Source: Cellvibrio sp. pealriver (GTDB lineage Bacteria > Pseudomonadota > Gammaproteobacteria > Pseudomonadales > Cellvibrionaceae). Taken from it: DNA of 64,000 nt. The translations under genes and the position numbers were made by a program. The notes below the pieces were generated by a model that had not been told where the DNA came from, searched no databases, and saw only the letters and a program-made list of their open reading frames with translations. Positions 40,869 through 49,807 of this stretch are shown here, piece after piece. The number at the start of each line of letters is the position of its first letter. Position 1 is the first letter of the stretch. Where the stretch lies: the NCBI RefSeq assembly GCF_001183545.1, contig NZ_KQ236688.1, forward strand, positions 401,149-465,148, written 5' to 3'.

Positions 40869-42500
40869 ATGTCACTGAATTACAACAGAACTCTTACTGA
40901 TGTGTTTTCGGAATCCTGTAAAAAATTCGCTGACAAGAGTGCATTTACTTGCATGGATCACACATTGACTTACGCTGAGTTGGATCAGTTGTCTGCGCGT
41001 TTTGCGGCTTATCTTCAACAATTCACCCAATTGAAACCCGGTGACCGGATTGCGGTGCAGCTGCCCAACATTTTGCAATATCCCGTTGTGGTATTCGGCG
41101 CGTTACGTGCGGGTATGGTGGTGGTAAATACCAATCCACTTTACACCCCTCACGAAATAAAACATCAGCTCAATGACTCGGGTGCAAAAGCATTAGTGGT
41201 ATTGGCAAATATCGCCAAAAATGCGGCGGCCATTATCGCTGAAACAGGTGTTGAACAAGTCATAGTGACAGAACTTGCAGACTTACATAAACCATTCAAA
41301 CGCATGCTGGTCAATTTTGTAGTCAAGCATGTTAAAAAAATGGTTCCTCCTTTTTATTTTCCTAAACAAATTGCGTTCAATAAAGCGCTGGCATTAGCTA
41401 CCGGGCCTGCAAAAACAGTCAGCCAGTCACCTGATGATATTGCCGTTTTACAGTATACCGGCGGCACTACCGGCGTTGCGAAGGGAGCAATGCTTACGCA
41501 TCGCAATCTTGTGGCCAATATGGCCCAATTAAATGAGCGGATGAAAAATGTATTCCGCCCATCGCAAGAGCTTTATGTTGCTCCGCTACCGCTGTATCAC
41601 ATTTACTCATTTACGATTCATTGCACCTCTGCTGTTGCGTTGGGCAATCATAGTCTGTTGATTCCTAATCCGCGTGATATTCCCGCTTTCGTCAAAACCC
41701 TTAAGGGAAAACCATTTACGTTTTTTGTTGGTTTGAATACGTTATTTAATGCGCTGTTACGCAATAGTGATTTTCGGCAATTGGATTTCAGTCATTTGCG
41801 GCTCACCTGTTCTGGTGGCATGGCGCTAACTGCAGAGACAACCAAAAACTGGACTGAGTTGACCAAAGCACCTATCAGCGAAGGTTATGGTTTGACGGAA
41901 ACATCGCCAGTAGTTTCCAATAATCCACTTGAGAGTGTGCAATACGGAACAGTAGGTTTACCGTTGATTGATACTGAGTGCAAAGTGGTTGACGATGCAG
42001 GCACCAGTTTGCCAGCGGGCGAATCGGGTGAGTTATGTGTGCGTGGCCCGCAAGTGATGAAAGGTTATTGGCAGCGTCCTGAAGCAACTGCAGAGGTAAT
42101 GGATGCGGAGGGCTGGTTTAAAACCGGTGATATTGCACAGTTGCAGCCCGACGGCTACATCAAAATTGTTGACCGTAAAAAAGACATGATCAACGTCAGC
42201 GGATTTAAGGTGTTTCCTAATGAAGTTGAAGATGCATTAAGCGCTCACCCGGATATTGTAGAAGTTGCGGTAATCGGTGTTCCTGATGGTGAAGGTAGTG
42301 AAACGGTAAAAGCTTTTATCGTCACCGCCAATGAAAACTTAAGCGTCGATGATGTGCGTAAGTTTGCCAAAGGAACACTGACTGCTTACAAAGTGCCTCA
42401 TCTCATAGAGTTCCGTAAAGAGTTACCGAAAACAAATGTCGGTAAAATTTTGCGCCGTGAATTGCGCGATCAGGAAATAGCAAAAACCAAACAACAATAA
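40869..42500 (+). CDS. fadD: Long-chain fatty-acid-CoA ligase
   Basis: AMP-forming acyl-CoA synthetase of 543 residues from the ATG at 40869 (GGAGA upstream). The ATP motif is 'LQYTGGTTGVAKGAMLTHRN', the second motif 'GYGLTETSP', and the C-terminal 'GWFKTGDIAQ', 'DRKKDMINVSGFKVFPNEVE' and 'LPKTNVGKILRREL' complete the family. E. coli FadD (561 aa) is the nearest model. It supplies acyl-CoA for the dehydrogenase encoded upstream. The coding frame up to 40839 adds ten residues with no support. Confidence 0.94.
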   Translation: MSLNYNRTLTDVFSESCKKFADKSAFTCMDHTLTYAELDQLSARFAAYLQQFTQLKPGDRIAVQLPNILQYPVVVFGALRAGMVVVNTNPLYTPHEIKHQLNDSGAKALVVLANIAKNAAAIIAETGVEQVIVTELADLHKPFKRMLVNFVVKHVKKMVPPFYFPKQIAFNKALALATGPAKTVSQSPDDIAVLQYTGGTTGVAKGAMLTHRNLVANMAQLNERMKNVFRPSQELYVAPLPLYHIYSFTIHCTSAVALGNHSLLIPNPRDIPAFVKTLKGKPFTFFVGLNTLFNALLRNSDFRQLDFSHLRLTCSGGMALTAETTKNWTELTKAPISEGYGLTETSPVVSNNPLESVQYGTVGLPLIDTECKVVDDAGTSLPAGESGELCVRGPQVMKGYWQRPEATAEVMDAEGWFKTGDIAQLQPDGYIKIVDRKKDMINVSGFKVFPNEVEDALSAHPDIVEVAVIGVPDGEGSETVKAFIVTANENLSVDDVRKFAKGTLTAYKVPHLIEFRKELPKTNVGKILRRELRDQEIAKTKQQ

Positions 42501-42514
42501 CCAAACAACAATAA
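42487..42514 (+). repeat. 14-bp tandem duplication across the fadD stop codon
   Basis: CCAAACAACAATAA is repeated exactly at 42487-42500 and 42501-42514. The first copy ends in the fadD TAA, so the second is extragenic and harmless to the protein. Confidence 0.9.
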
Positions 42515-42550
42515 CGTACGCAATCTGCCGTTAACTAATAGGAAAATAGT

Positions 42551-43537
42551 ATGGAAATTCTCTTGGGGATTGTTACCAGTCCTGCATTTTGGATTGCAGT
42601 GGTGTTGCTTTATACCTTAAAAAAAGGCATTCACTTTGTACCCCAGAACAGAGGCTATGTTATTTATCGTTTTGGTAAGTACACCAAAACCTTAAGTTCA
42701 GGATTAAATTTTATCGTGCCGTTTGTTGAGTCTGTCGAGGCGGATCGCAACTTAAAAGAGCAGACATTATTAATTCCCCAACAGTCGGCAATTACCAAAG
42801 ATAACATTGCCATCATGATCGATGGTGTGTTGTTTATTAAAGTGATTGATGCGGCCGCCGCAACCAACAATATCACCGATTACAAACTCGCTTGCACACA
42901 ACTAGCAATGACCTCTATGCGTAATGCAATCGGCTCAATGGAATTGGATGACTGTTTCCAGAATCGCTCAGCAATCAACGCAAAAATTCAGGACGCTATG
43001 CAATCGGCAACCCAGCCTTGGGGTTTGATTGTATTGCGTTTTGAGTTGTTGGAAATTGCTATTCCACCGTCAATTAAAGAAGACATGGAAAAACAAATGA
43101 CGGCAGAACGTCAAAAACGCTCTGCAATTCTGACCGCGGAAGGTGAAAAAATTGCGGCCATCACCACCGCAGAAGGTCAAAAGCAAGCGCGTGTACTGGA
43201 TGCAGAAGCTGCAAAGGCAGAGCAAGTTCTTGCCGCAGAGGCGAGCAAAGAAGCACAAATTCTTGAAGCGGCAGGCAAAGCGGAAGCCATTCGTTTAGTG
43301 GCTATTGCAGAAGCAGAAGCCTTGACCACAATTGGGAAATCCGCGGCTACAGAAGAAGGGCAAAAAGCCGTTATGTTAAACCTCGCACAGGGTGCTATTG
43401 CCGCACACAAAGCGATTGCACATGAGAGTACTGTGGTGTTATCGGATGGGAAAACCAGTGAAAACATTGTAAGTACTGTTGCACAGGCAATGGCAGTGTC
43501 TTCTGCGGTCAACCTCACGCACGCACCGCGCGCGTGA
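42551..43537 (+). CDS. SPFH/stomatin-like membrane protein (QmcA-like)
   Basis: A 328-residue membrane-scaffold protein. It has an N-terminal hydrophobic anchor (about 3-22), then the SPFH domain ('VPQNRGYVIYRFGKYTKTL', 'SGLNFIVPFVE', 'SMRNAIGSMELDDCFQNR'). A long Ala/Glu/Lys coiled coil follows ('AEGEKIAAITTAEGQKQAR'), and a short tail. These proteins form large cages or membrane microdomains with an NfeD partner, and the NfeD gene indeed follows 16 bases later. E. coli QmcA-YbbK is the analogous pair. Confidence 0.93.
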   Translation: MEILLGIVTSPAFWIAVVLLYTLKKGIHFVPQNRGYVIYRFGKYTKTLSSGLNFIVPFVESVEADRNLKEQTLLIPQQSAITKDNIAIMIDGVLFIKVIDAAAATNNITDYKLACTQLAMTSMRNAIGSMELDDCFQNRSAINAKIQDAMQSATQPWGLIVLRFELLEIAIPPSIKEDMEKQMTAERQKRSAILTAEGEKIAAITTAEGQKQARVLDAEAAKAEQVLAAEASKEAQILEAAGKAEAIRLVAIAEAEALTTIGKSAATEEGQKAVMLNLAQGAIAAHKAIAHESTVVLSDGKTSENIVSTVAQAMAVSSAVNLTHAPRA

Positions 43538-43553
43538 AGGTGAGGGGATTAAT

Positions 43554-44021
43554 ATGAGTGGGTTGGTTGATTACTTTATTCAAAATCAGGATTTTCTTCT
43601 TTATTCGATTGCCGGTGTCTGTCTTGTGCTGGAGTTAGGTGTACTCGGTATGAGTGGACCTTTATTATTTCTCGCACTTGGCTGTTTTTTAACAGGAGTA
43701 TTGGTTTCGCTGGGTGCGATCACCGGTTGGGAGTTACAAGTGCTCAGCGTTGGATTGCTCTCTGCAATAGCAGCTGTGCTGTTATGGAAACCATTAAAAA
43801 AATTCCAGAATGCAGGCTCAGGTCGCGATACGAGTAGCGACATGATCGGAAAAATTTTGCCCGTAACCCACTCTATTACGCGTGATCAGGGAAGTGTCAG
43901 TTATTCAGGTATTGATTGGGCGGCACGCCTGGATGCTGGGTACACTCAAACCATCGATCCCGGTCAGCGCGCTTGTGTTGTTGCTGTTGATGGTTCGTTA
44001 TTGTTAGTCAAACCAGAATAA
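43554..44021 (+). CDS. NfeD-like membrane protein
   Basis: A 155-residue partner of the SPFH protein. Three to four N-terminal hydrophobic helices ('VCLVLELGVLGMSGPLLFLAL', 'LQVLSVGLLSAIAAVLLW') are followed by the soluble OB-fold NfeD domain (about 90-155, 'MIGKILPVTHSITRDQGSV', 'GQRACVVAVDGSLLLVKP'). It is the short form without the ClpP-like protease domain. The ATG at 43554 has GAGGGG upstream; the coding frame before it lies inside the SPFH gene. Confidence 0.92.
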   Translation: MSGLVDYFIQNQDFLLYSIAGVCLVLELGVLGMSGPLLFLALGCFLTGVLVSLGAITGWELQVLSVGLLSAIAAVLLWKPLKKFQNAGSGRDTSSDMIGKILPVTHSITRDQGSVSYSGIDWAARLDAGYTQTIDPGQRACVVAVDGSLLLVKPE

Positions 44022-44055
44022 TGTTTATTCGCTGTTTGGAACGCTTGCCGCATTT

Positions 44056-45237
44056 ATGAAAACAGCTCTTATCTTATCCGGTGGTGGTGCGCGCGCCGCT
44101 TATCAGGTGGGCGTACTTCAGGCGCTTGCAGAAATATTGCCTGACGATTGTGAAAATCCATTTCCGATTATTTGTGGAACTTCTGCCGGTGCCATCAATG
44201 CCTTGGCGATTGCTGCGCACAATGGCAATTTTAAATCAGCCGCCAATGCCCTCGCACACATGTGGAAAAATCTGGATATAGGCCAGGTGTATTTGCATGG
44301 TTGGAGCGATATATTCAAAGGTTTGGCGTACGTAGGTTTGTCGTTATTCAATGAAGGTATTGGTCGCCGTCGGCCTTTATCATTGCTGGATAATGGGCCT
44401 TTATGGAATTTGTTAGGGTCTAAAATCCGCTTTGAAAATATCCAGCCAACAATCGACAGTGGAAAATTACTGGCAGTGAGTGTATCGGCGATGGGATATA
44501 CATCGGGGCATTCAGTTAGTTTTTTTCAGGGGCATCCTGATTTGCACGGGTGGTCGCGCTACAGACGCAGCGGAGTGGCAACCCAATTGCGTTTGGAGCA
44601 TTTGCTTGCATCATCGGCCATTCCCACTATTTTTCCTGCTGTGCGGATTAACCGTGAATATTTTGGCGATGGCGCGTTGCGTCAACTTGCCCCCTTGAGT
44701 TCGGCACTACATCTTGGTGCAGAATCTTTATTTGTTGTTGGCGTGAGTGGTAACCGTAGTTCTGCAAAAGCGAATCGCCGGGTGCCTCATCGCCATTCTC
44801 CATCTATGGGGCAAATCGTCGGGCATTTATTTAATAGTGCGTTTGTGGATGCGCTTGAAGGTGATCTGGAGCATATGCAGCGTATGAATGATCTATTGAA
44901 ATTGATCCCTGATGAAACGCTGAAAGAAAATGGTATTTATTTGCGCCCTGTGAACAACATGACGATTTCACCCAGTTTGCCTATCGATGGAATCGCAGGG
45001 CGTAATGTTCGTTACCTGCCCAAAAGCTTGCGCTTTTTCTTGCGGGCTATTGGTGCAACAGCAAAAGGTGGCGGTGCAACCGCCGCCAGTTATTTATTGT
45101 TTTCCAACGAATTTATTTGTGAGCTGATTGAGCTGGGTAGGCAAGATACTTTGGCAGAGGCTGAGAACATACTGACTTTTTTTGCACCGGAATCGACTTG
45201 TGCAAAAGAATCGTCTTGCGCAAAAGAAGCGACATAA
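44056..45237 (+). CDS. Patatin-like phospholipase
   Basis: A 393-residue lipid acyl hydrolase. The oxyanion-hole motif 'SGGGARAAYQVG' is at the start, the nucleophile Ser43 is in 'GTSAGA' (G-x-S-x-G), and the dyad Asp205 is in 'FGDGALRQ'. All three elements are intact. No signal peptide is seen, so it should act from the cytoplasm, possibly on the inner membrane. The C-terminus ends with a near-repeat 'STCAKESSCAKEA'. It is the last gene of the run acyl-CoA dehydrogenase, FadD, SPFH, NfeD, patatin (gaps 16-50 bases). Confidence 0.92.
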   Translation: MKTALILSGGGARAAYQVGVLQALAEILPDDCENPFPIICGTSAGAINALAIAAHNGNFKSAANALAHMWKNLDIGQVYLHGWSDIFKGLAYVGLSLFNEGIGRRRPLSLLDNGPLWNLLGSKIRFENIQPTIDSGKLLAVSVSAMGYTSGHSVSFFQGHPDLHGWSRYRRSGVATQLRLEHLLASSAIPTIFPAVRINREYFGDGALRQLAPLSSALHLGAESLFVVGVSGNRSSAKANRRVPHRHSPSMGQIVGHLFNSAFVDALEGDLEHMQRMNDLLKLIPDETLKENGIYLRPVNNMTISPSLPIDGIAGRNVRYLPKSLRFFLRAIGATAKGGGATAASYLLFSNEFICELIELGRQDTLAEAENILTFFAPESTCAKESSCAKEAT

Positions 45238-45245
45238 ACCGCAAT

Positions 45246-45278
45246 AAAAAACGCCGCTGTTTTTATCGCAGCGGCGTT
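45246..45278. terminator. Terminator between the patatin gene and the reductase operon
   Basis: AACGCCGCTG and CAGCGGCGTT form a 10-bp stem with a 9-base loop. On the minus strand it is followed by a run of T, so it mainly ends the DUF934/reductase transcript, and it can also stop plus-strand transcription. Confidence 0.85.
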
Positions 45279-45317
45279 GCTTGAACGATCATTTGGCTGT
45301 TTCGCGTTCGATAACGC

Positions 45318-45821
45318 TTAAGCCCTGCGGCGAAATAGCGGCAGCGGTTGGTCAACAGATGCTTGATAGTACTCCTGAAAATCAGTAAGTGATTTCACAG
45401 CTTCTTCCAGGTTCGCATCCGGATTTGCAAACGCAAAGGCGTTCACACCACAGCGGCGCAAGTAGCATAATTGGTCGCGGATAAAATTACCCACTGCACG
45501 CAATTCACCGGTAAAACCATAGCGCTCACGTAACAAGCGTGCAGTAGAAAATGCGCGGCCATCCATAAACAGCGGAAAGTTCACTCCGATCACCGCAAAA
45601 CGGTTGGCATCATTACCAATCAATTCTGCGCCTTCGTCGCTATCCAACCACACGCCGATATCAGTACGGTTTTGCAATTGTTCTTTTTGCGCATTCCATA
45701 CAGATGCAGGAACGATTACTTGCCCTGCAGGTACTTCTACTGCTGCGGCATCGCCTTCTGCTTTGGCAAGCAATGTCCAGGTGTTTTCGACGATAGAGCC
45801 GTCTTTAATTAGCTTTGGCAT
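45318..45821 (-). CDS. DUF934 protein, accessory to siroheme reductase
   Basis: A 167-residue protein of the DUF934 family: 'VWLDSDEGAELIGNDANRFAVIGVNFP', 'MDGRAFSTARLLRERYGF', 'RAVGNFIRDQLCYLRRCGVNAF'. Members sit next to the nitrite/sulfite reductase gene in many proteobacteria, as here, and are thought to assist sulfite reduction; the molecular role is not established. Its start overlaps the end of the reductase gene by 17 bases, so translation is probably coupled. Confidence 0.92.
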   Translation of the reverse strand: MPKLIKDGSIVENTWTLLAKAEGDAAAVEVPAGQVIVPASVWNAQKEQLQNRTDIGVWLDSDEGAELIGNDANRFAVIGVNFPLFMDGRAFSTARLLRERYGFTGELRAVGNFIRDQLCYLRRCGVNAFAFANPDANLEEAVKSLTDFQEYYQASVDQPLPLFRRRA

Positions 45822-47469
45822 AAACTTTCTCCTTGAAGGGAGCTGCGCCTATACGGCGATAGGTATCGATAAATAATTCTTCATCGGTGCGGTTAGCAAC
45901 GTAAACATCCACGATTTTCTGAATCACAGAGGGCATGTCATCAGCGCCGAAGGATGGACCGAGTACATCACCGAGCGAGGCATCGTTGCTCGCATTACCG
46001 CCTAATTGCACTTGATAGAATTCTTTACCGGATTTATCCACACCTAAAATACCGATGTGGCCTACATGGTGATGGCCGCAGGCATTCATACAACCGGAAA
46101 TGTTCAGGTCGATATCACCCAGATCGTAAACATAATCCAAGTCTTCAAATTGGCGCTGGATGGCTTCTGCAATCGGGATGGATTTTGCATTGGCCAGCGA
46201 GCAGAAATCGCCGCCGGGGCAGCAAATAATATCGGTAATGGTGCCGATATTGGGTGTCGCAAAACCTGCAGCTTTACACGCTTGCCAGAGTGCAAACAGC
46301 TCGGTTTTTTTCACATCAGCCAACACAATATTTTGTTCGTGTGTGGTGCGTGCTTCACCAAAACTGAATTGGTCAGCAAGGTCGGCAATCACTTCCAATT
46401 GGCTATCGGTAATGTCACCGGGTGCAACACCGGTTGGCTTGAGCGATAAGGTTACTGCTGCGTAACCCGGAATTTTGTGCTCACGCACATTGCGTTGTAG
46501 CCATTTACTGAAGGCAACGCTATCGGCTGCCTGGGCATCCACAGTCGCTTGTGCAGCAGCATTATCGATGGTTTCGTAAGCGGGGGCAGTGAAGAAACTT
46601 TTCGCGCGCTCAATTTCTGCTTGCGTCAGTTTGTTATTGCCGTCTTTCAAATGTTGCCATTCGTCTTCCACTTTTTGGGCGAACACTTCTGGCGTTAAGG
46701 CACGCACCAAAATTTTGATACGCGCTTTGTATTTGTTATCGCGGCGACCATACAGGTTGTACACGCGCAAAATCGCTTCCAGATAAGACAGCAAATCGGC
46801 TTCGGGCAAATAATCGCGTATGGCTACACCAATCACCGGCGTACGGCCCAAACCGCCACCCACATACACTTTAAAGCCGACCTCGCCTTTATCGTTCAAT
46901 ACCAACTGCAAGCCAATATCATGCACTTGCACCGCAGCGCGATCTTGCTTTGAGCCGGTTACTGCGATTTTGAATTTACGCGGCAGGAAGGCGAATTCCG
47001 GGTGGAAGCTTGACCATTGGCGAATAATTTCGCAGTAGGGGCGCGGGTCGATGATTTCATCAGGAGCGACACCGGCAAACTGATCCGAAGTGGTATTGCG
47101 AATGCAGTTACCGCTGGATTGGGTGCCGTGCATACCGACATCAGCCAGTTCCGACAAAATATCGGGCACTTCAGTTAAGTCTGGCCAGTTGTATTGAATG
47201 TTCTGGCGAGTACTGACATGGCAGTAGCCCTTGTCGTAATGACGGGCAATATGAGCCAATTTACGCAGTTGTTTGGAGTTAACCATGCCGTAAGGCACGT
47301 TAATCCGCAGCATGGGAGCCAAACGTTGGACGTAAAGGCCGTTCTGCAAACGCAGAGGAAGAAATTGTTCCGGCGGCAGCTCTCCTGCAAGAAAGCGTTC
47401 CGTTTGTCCACGGAATTGGGCGATGCGCTGGCGCAATATGCTGTTGTCGTACTCGTCGTAGATATACAT
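45805..47469 (-). CDS. Siroheme nitrite/sulfite reductase hemoprotein
   Basis: A 554-residue enzyme carrying siroheme and a 4Fe-4S cluster for six-electron reduction, most likely of sulfite in assimilation (CysI-like). The two ferredoxin-like halves are visible ('VPYGMVNSKQLRKLAHIAR', 'HGTQSSGNCIRN', and 'RTTHEQNIVLADV'). The four cluster Cys lie in 'CCPGGDFC' and 'SGCMNAC'. With DUF934 directly downstream this matches the common sulfite-assimilation pair. Siroheme would come from CysG at 19.5 kb. No CysJ-type flavoprotein is nearby, so ferredoxin or another donor is likely. No CysB site was identified upstream. Confidence 0.94.
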   Translation of the reverse strand: MYIYDEYDNSILRQRIAQFRGQTERFLAGELPPEQFLPLRLQNGLYVQRLAPMLRINVPYGMVNSKQLRKLAHIARHYDKGYCHVSTRQNIQYNWPDLTEVPDILSELADVGMHGTQSSGNCIRNTTSDQFAGVAPDEIIDPRPYCEIIRQWSSFHPEFAFLPRKFKIAVTGSKQDRAAVQVHDIGLQLVLNDKGEVGFKVYVGGGLGRTPVIGVAIRDYLPEADLLSYLEAILRVYNLYGRRDNKYKARIKILVRALTPEVFAQKVEDEWQHLKDGNNKLTQAEIERAKSFFTAPAYETIDNAAAQATVDAQAADSVAFSKWLQRNVREHKIPGYAAVTLSLKPTGVAPGDITDSQLEVIADLADQFSFGEARTTHEQNIVLADVKKTELFALWQACKAAGFATPNIGTITDIICCPGGDFCSLANAKSIPIAEAIQRQFEDLDYVYDLGDIDLNISGCMNACGHHHVGHIGILGVDKSGKEFYQVQLGGNASNDASLGDVLGPSFGADDMPSVIQKIVDVYVANRTDEELFIDTYRRIGAAPFKEKVYAKAN

Positions 47470-47750
47470 TAAGTTAGATACCTATCATGTAATAAAAACA
47501 TTTAATAAAAAAACATCGGGTAAAAAGCCACCACGGAATGGCTCTGTAGGCTAAAAATAAGGCGCGCAGGATACAGGAAAAGCCCCGTTCCGGCGAGTTT
47601 TGCGGCGGCAAAATAGCAGTAGGTAGTGCCGATGTGAACGATCCTTTCAGACTAAGATTGTTCCTTTAGGTTATGACGCGCAAGGATATTGTCGTTCTAC
47701 TGGTATCATGCTGCTATTCATTTTTTGTCTATCTATTATCTATTTCATTT

Positions 47751-48416
47751 ATGCAAGCAGACATTGACCAGCTGTTCATCCTTCCCCCCTGCGAAGGGCA
47801 GATTGCAGTATTGCAAGAAGAGCAGGATTTTCTGCTGATTAATAAGCCCACACGCCTGCTCAGCGTACCGGGGCGGCACCCGCAAAATCGCGATTCGGTC
47901 ATCAGCCGGTTGGAGGTGGACTACCCGGGGGTGAGCATTGTCCATCGTCTGGATTTTGATACCTCGGGCGTAATGGTGATTCCGCGCAACAAGCGGGCGT
48001 TGTCTGATATCAGCAAGCAATTCCAGGCGCGCAGTGTCAGCAAGCATTACACCGCGGTAGTGGCGGGGTTGATGGCGCAAGATAAAGGGGTAATTGATTT
48101 GCCAATCGCCGCAGGCGAGGGGCCGAAATACAAAATTTGCCAGCAAACCGGCAAACCATCATTAACGGAATACCAGGTACTCGCGCGCGATGAAAAGGCC
48201 CAGACAACACGCGTGTTCCTGCATCCTATTACCGGGCGCTCACATCAATTGCGCCTGCACTTGCAGGCGGTAGGGCACCCGATCCTTGGCTGCGAGTTTT
48301 ACGCCGGGGAGTTTGCCAAGGCGGCGAGCCGGTTATTACTGCATGCGACGGATTTGTCGTTCACCCATCCCGTTACTGGTGAGCCAGTATTTATATCCAG
48401 CCAGCCGGAGTTTTAA
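47751..48416 (+). CDS. rluA: Dual-specificity 23S rRNA/tRNA pseudouridine synthase RluA
   Basis: Makes pseudouridine at 23S rRNA position 746 and tRNA position 32 in E. coli. From the ATG at 47751 it has 221 residues, as expected (E. coli 219). The catalytic Asp is in 'HRLDFDTSGVMVIPRN', and 'LHPITGRSHQLRLHLQAVGHPILG' is the conserved base-contact region. The open frame extends 26 codons upstream with a hydrophobic stretch not found in the family, so the internal ATG is chosen. Confidence 0.92.
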   Translation: MQADIDQLFILPPCEGQIAVLQEEQDFLLINKPTRLLSVPGRHPQNRDSVISRLEVDYPGVSIVHRLDFDTSGVMVIPRNKRALSDISKQFQARSVSKHYTAVVAGLMAQDKGVIDLPIAAGEGPKYKICQQTGKPSLTEYQVLARDEKAQTTRVFLHPITGRSHQLRLHLQAVGHPILGCEFYAGEFAKAASRLLLHATDLSFTHPVTGEPVFISSQPEF

Positions 48417-48620
48417 TCCACCGTCGGCATTTTCAGTGCAGATAGCCAAAGGGTGAAAACGACAATTTCACTTTCCATCAACTTTTGTTAACCCCGAGTA
48501 AAGGTTACTGTCTTTCTTTTGGACAACGTTGTCCTTTGTGTAAAACTGTTGTTTAACGCAACCATCACGCGTTCTTACAATAATCACAGAGAGCTAACCA
48601 TAAATCACAGAGGGTTAAGT

Positions 48621-49649
48621 ATGAAAACCAGTAATACAAGAAGAAAGATAGGGGTATTGGTCAGCACGGTAACGCTGGGGCTTGGGTTGGGCGCTTGCAG
48701 TAAAGATCCGCAACCGGAAGCGCAAGTAAGCGCTCCTGCAGTGTCATCAACTGCGGCAAGTGTGACGGCATCCAGCGCAGAGGCAGCAGTGACGGAGGTC
48801 TTTTTCGACGACTTCAATTATCAAACCATCGATGCCTTTTACGGTAATGGCTGGAAAGCCCGCACAGAAACTGGCCATCCGGGAATCAAAGGTGCGGCTT
48901 GGTCAGCTGAAGGCTTGTCATTCCACAGCGATATTCCCGATACCCAAAATGGCGCGGTGCGCATGAGTTCTGTGACTAACGGCACTGGCGAAAAAACCCG
49001 TCACACGCAATTCTGCCATGCACGTAAATATCGCGAAGGCACCTATGCGGCGCGGGTATTTTTCCGCGATGAGCCAAGCTATGGCCCCGATGGTGATGAA
49101 GTCATCCAAACCTTCTACACCATCAGTCCGTTAAAAGCGCCAATGGATAAAAATTACAGCGAAGCTGATTTTGAATACTTGCCCAACGGTGGCTGGGGTG
49201 AAAATGTGAATCCGGCGATGTGGACTACCACTTGGGATACATTCCAATTGGAGCCTTGGACCAAAGTAAATGAATTTAGTCGCAAAGAAGGCAGTTACGC
49301 CGGTTGGCGCACATTGGTGCTAACCGTGGCTGATAACAAAGTGACTTACTATGTGGATGGTGAGTTATTTTCCGAGCACACCAGCGCGGTGTATCCGGAA
49401 GATTTTATGTCGATCAACTTCAATTTATGGTTTATGCCCAAGGGCGCAGACGGTTCATTAGGCCCAGTGGATTCACCGGAAATGCGTGAATATCAGGAGG
49501 ATATTGACTGGGTATTCTTCCAAAAAGACGTAGCGCTGAGCACTGCCGATGTTGAAGCAAAAATCAGTGAGTTGCGTGGTAAGCAAGTAACCTATATAGA
49601 CCATGTACAAGAACAAAATCCAGCTTTGCCTTCACCCTGCGGGCTCTAA
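48621..49649 (+). CDS. GH16-like glucanase/agarase-fold lipoprotein
   Basis: A 342-residue protein with a signal peptide and lipobox 'LGAC' (Cys26), then a Ser/Ala/Thr-rich linker (to about residue 57), then a beta-jelly-roll domain of the GH16 type. The catalytic motif reads 'EADFE' (Glu181, Asp183, Glu185), fitting E-x-D-x-E. 'WRTLVLTVADNKVTYYVDGELF' and 'FNLWFM' are typical of the sandwich fold. The target polysaccharide is not readable; beta-1,3-glucan or a related polymer is likely. The residue after the lipidated Cys is Ser, so outer-membrane placement is expected. The ATG at 48621 has AGAGGG upstream. Confidence 0.82.
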   Translation: MKTSNTRRKIGVLVSTVTLGLGLGACSKDPQPEAQVSAPAVSSTAASVTASSAEAAVTEVFFDDFNYQTIDAFYGNGWKARTETGHPGIKGAAWSAEGLSFHSDIPDTQNGAVRMSSVTNGTGEKTRHTQFCHARKYREGTYAARVFFRDEPSYGPDGDEVIQTFYTISPLKAPMDKNYSEADFEYLPNGGWGENVNPAMWTTTWDTFQLEPWTKVNEFSRKEGSYAGWRTLVLTVADNKVTYYVDGELFSEHTSAVYPEDFMSINFNLWFMPKGADGSLGPVDSPEMREYQEDIDWVFFQKDVALSTADVEAKISELRGKQVTYIDHVQEQNPALPSPCGL

Positions 49650-49807
49650 TAACTGCTGTGGAATCGGACAGGGACTTGTCCGATTAGCGATAGACAAGCG
49701 CTTGTCATTTTGCCTTGAAGCTTTAAGATACGGCACTTCACTCAACATGTGCCCGGTACTTTGCAATCACGCATCTGTCGCAGGGTAACGGCTTACACAG
49801 GGAATAA

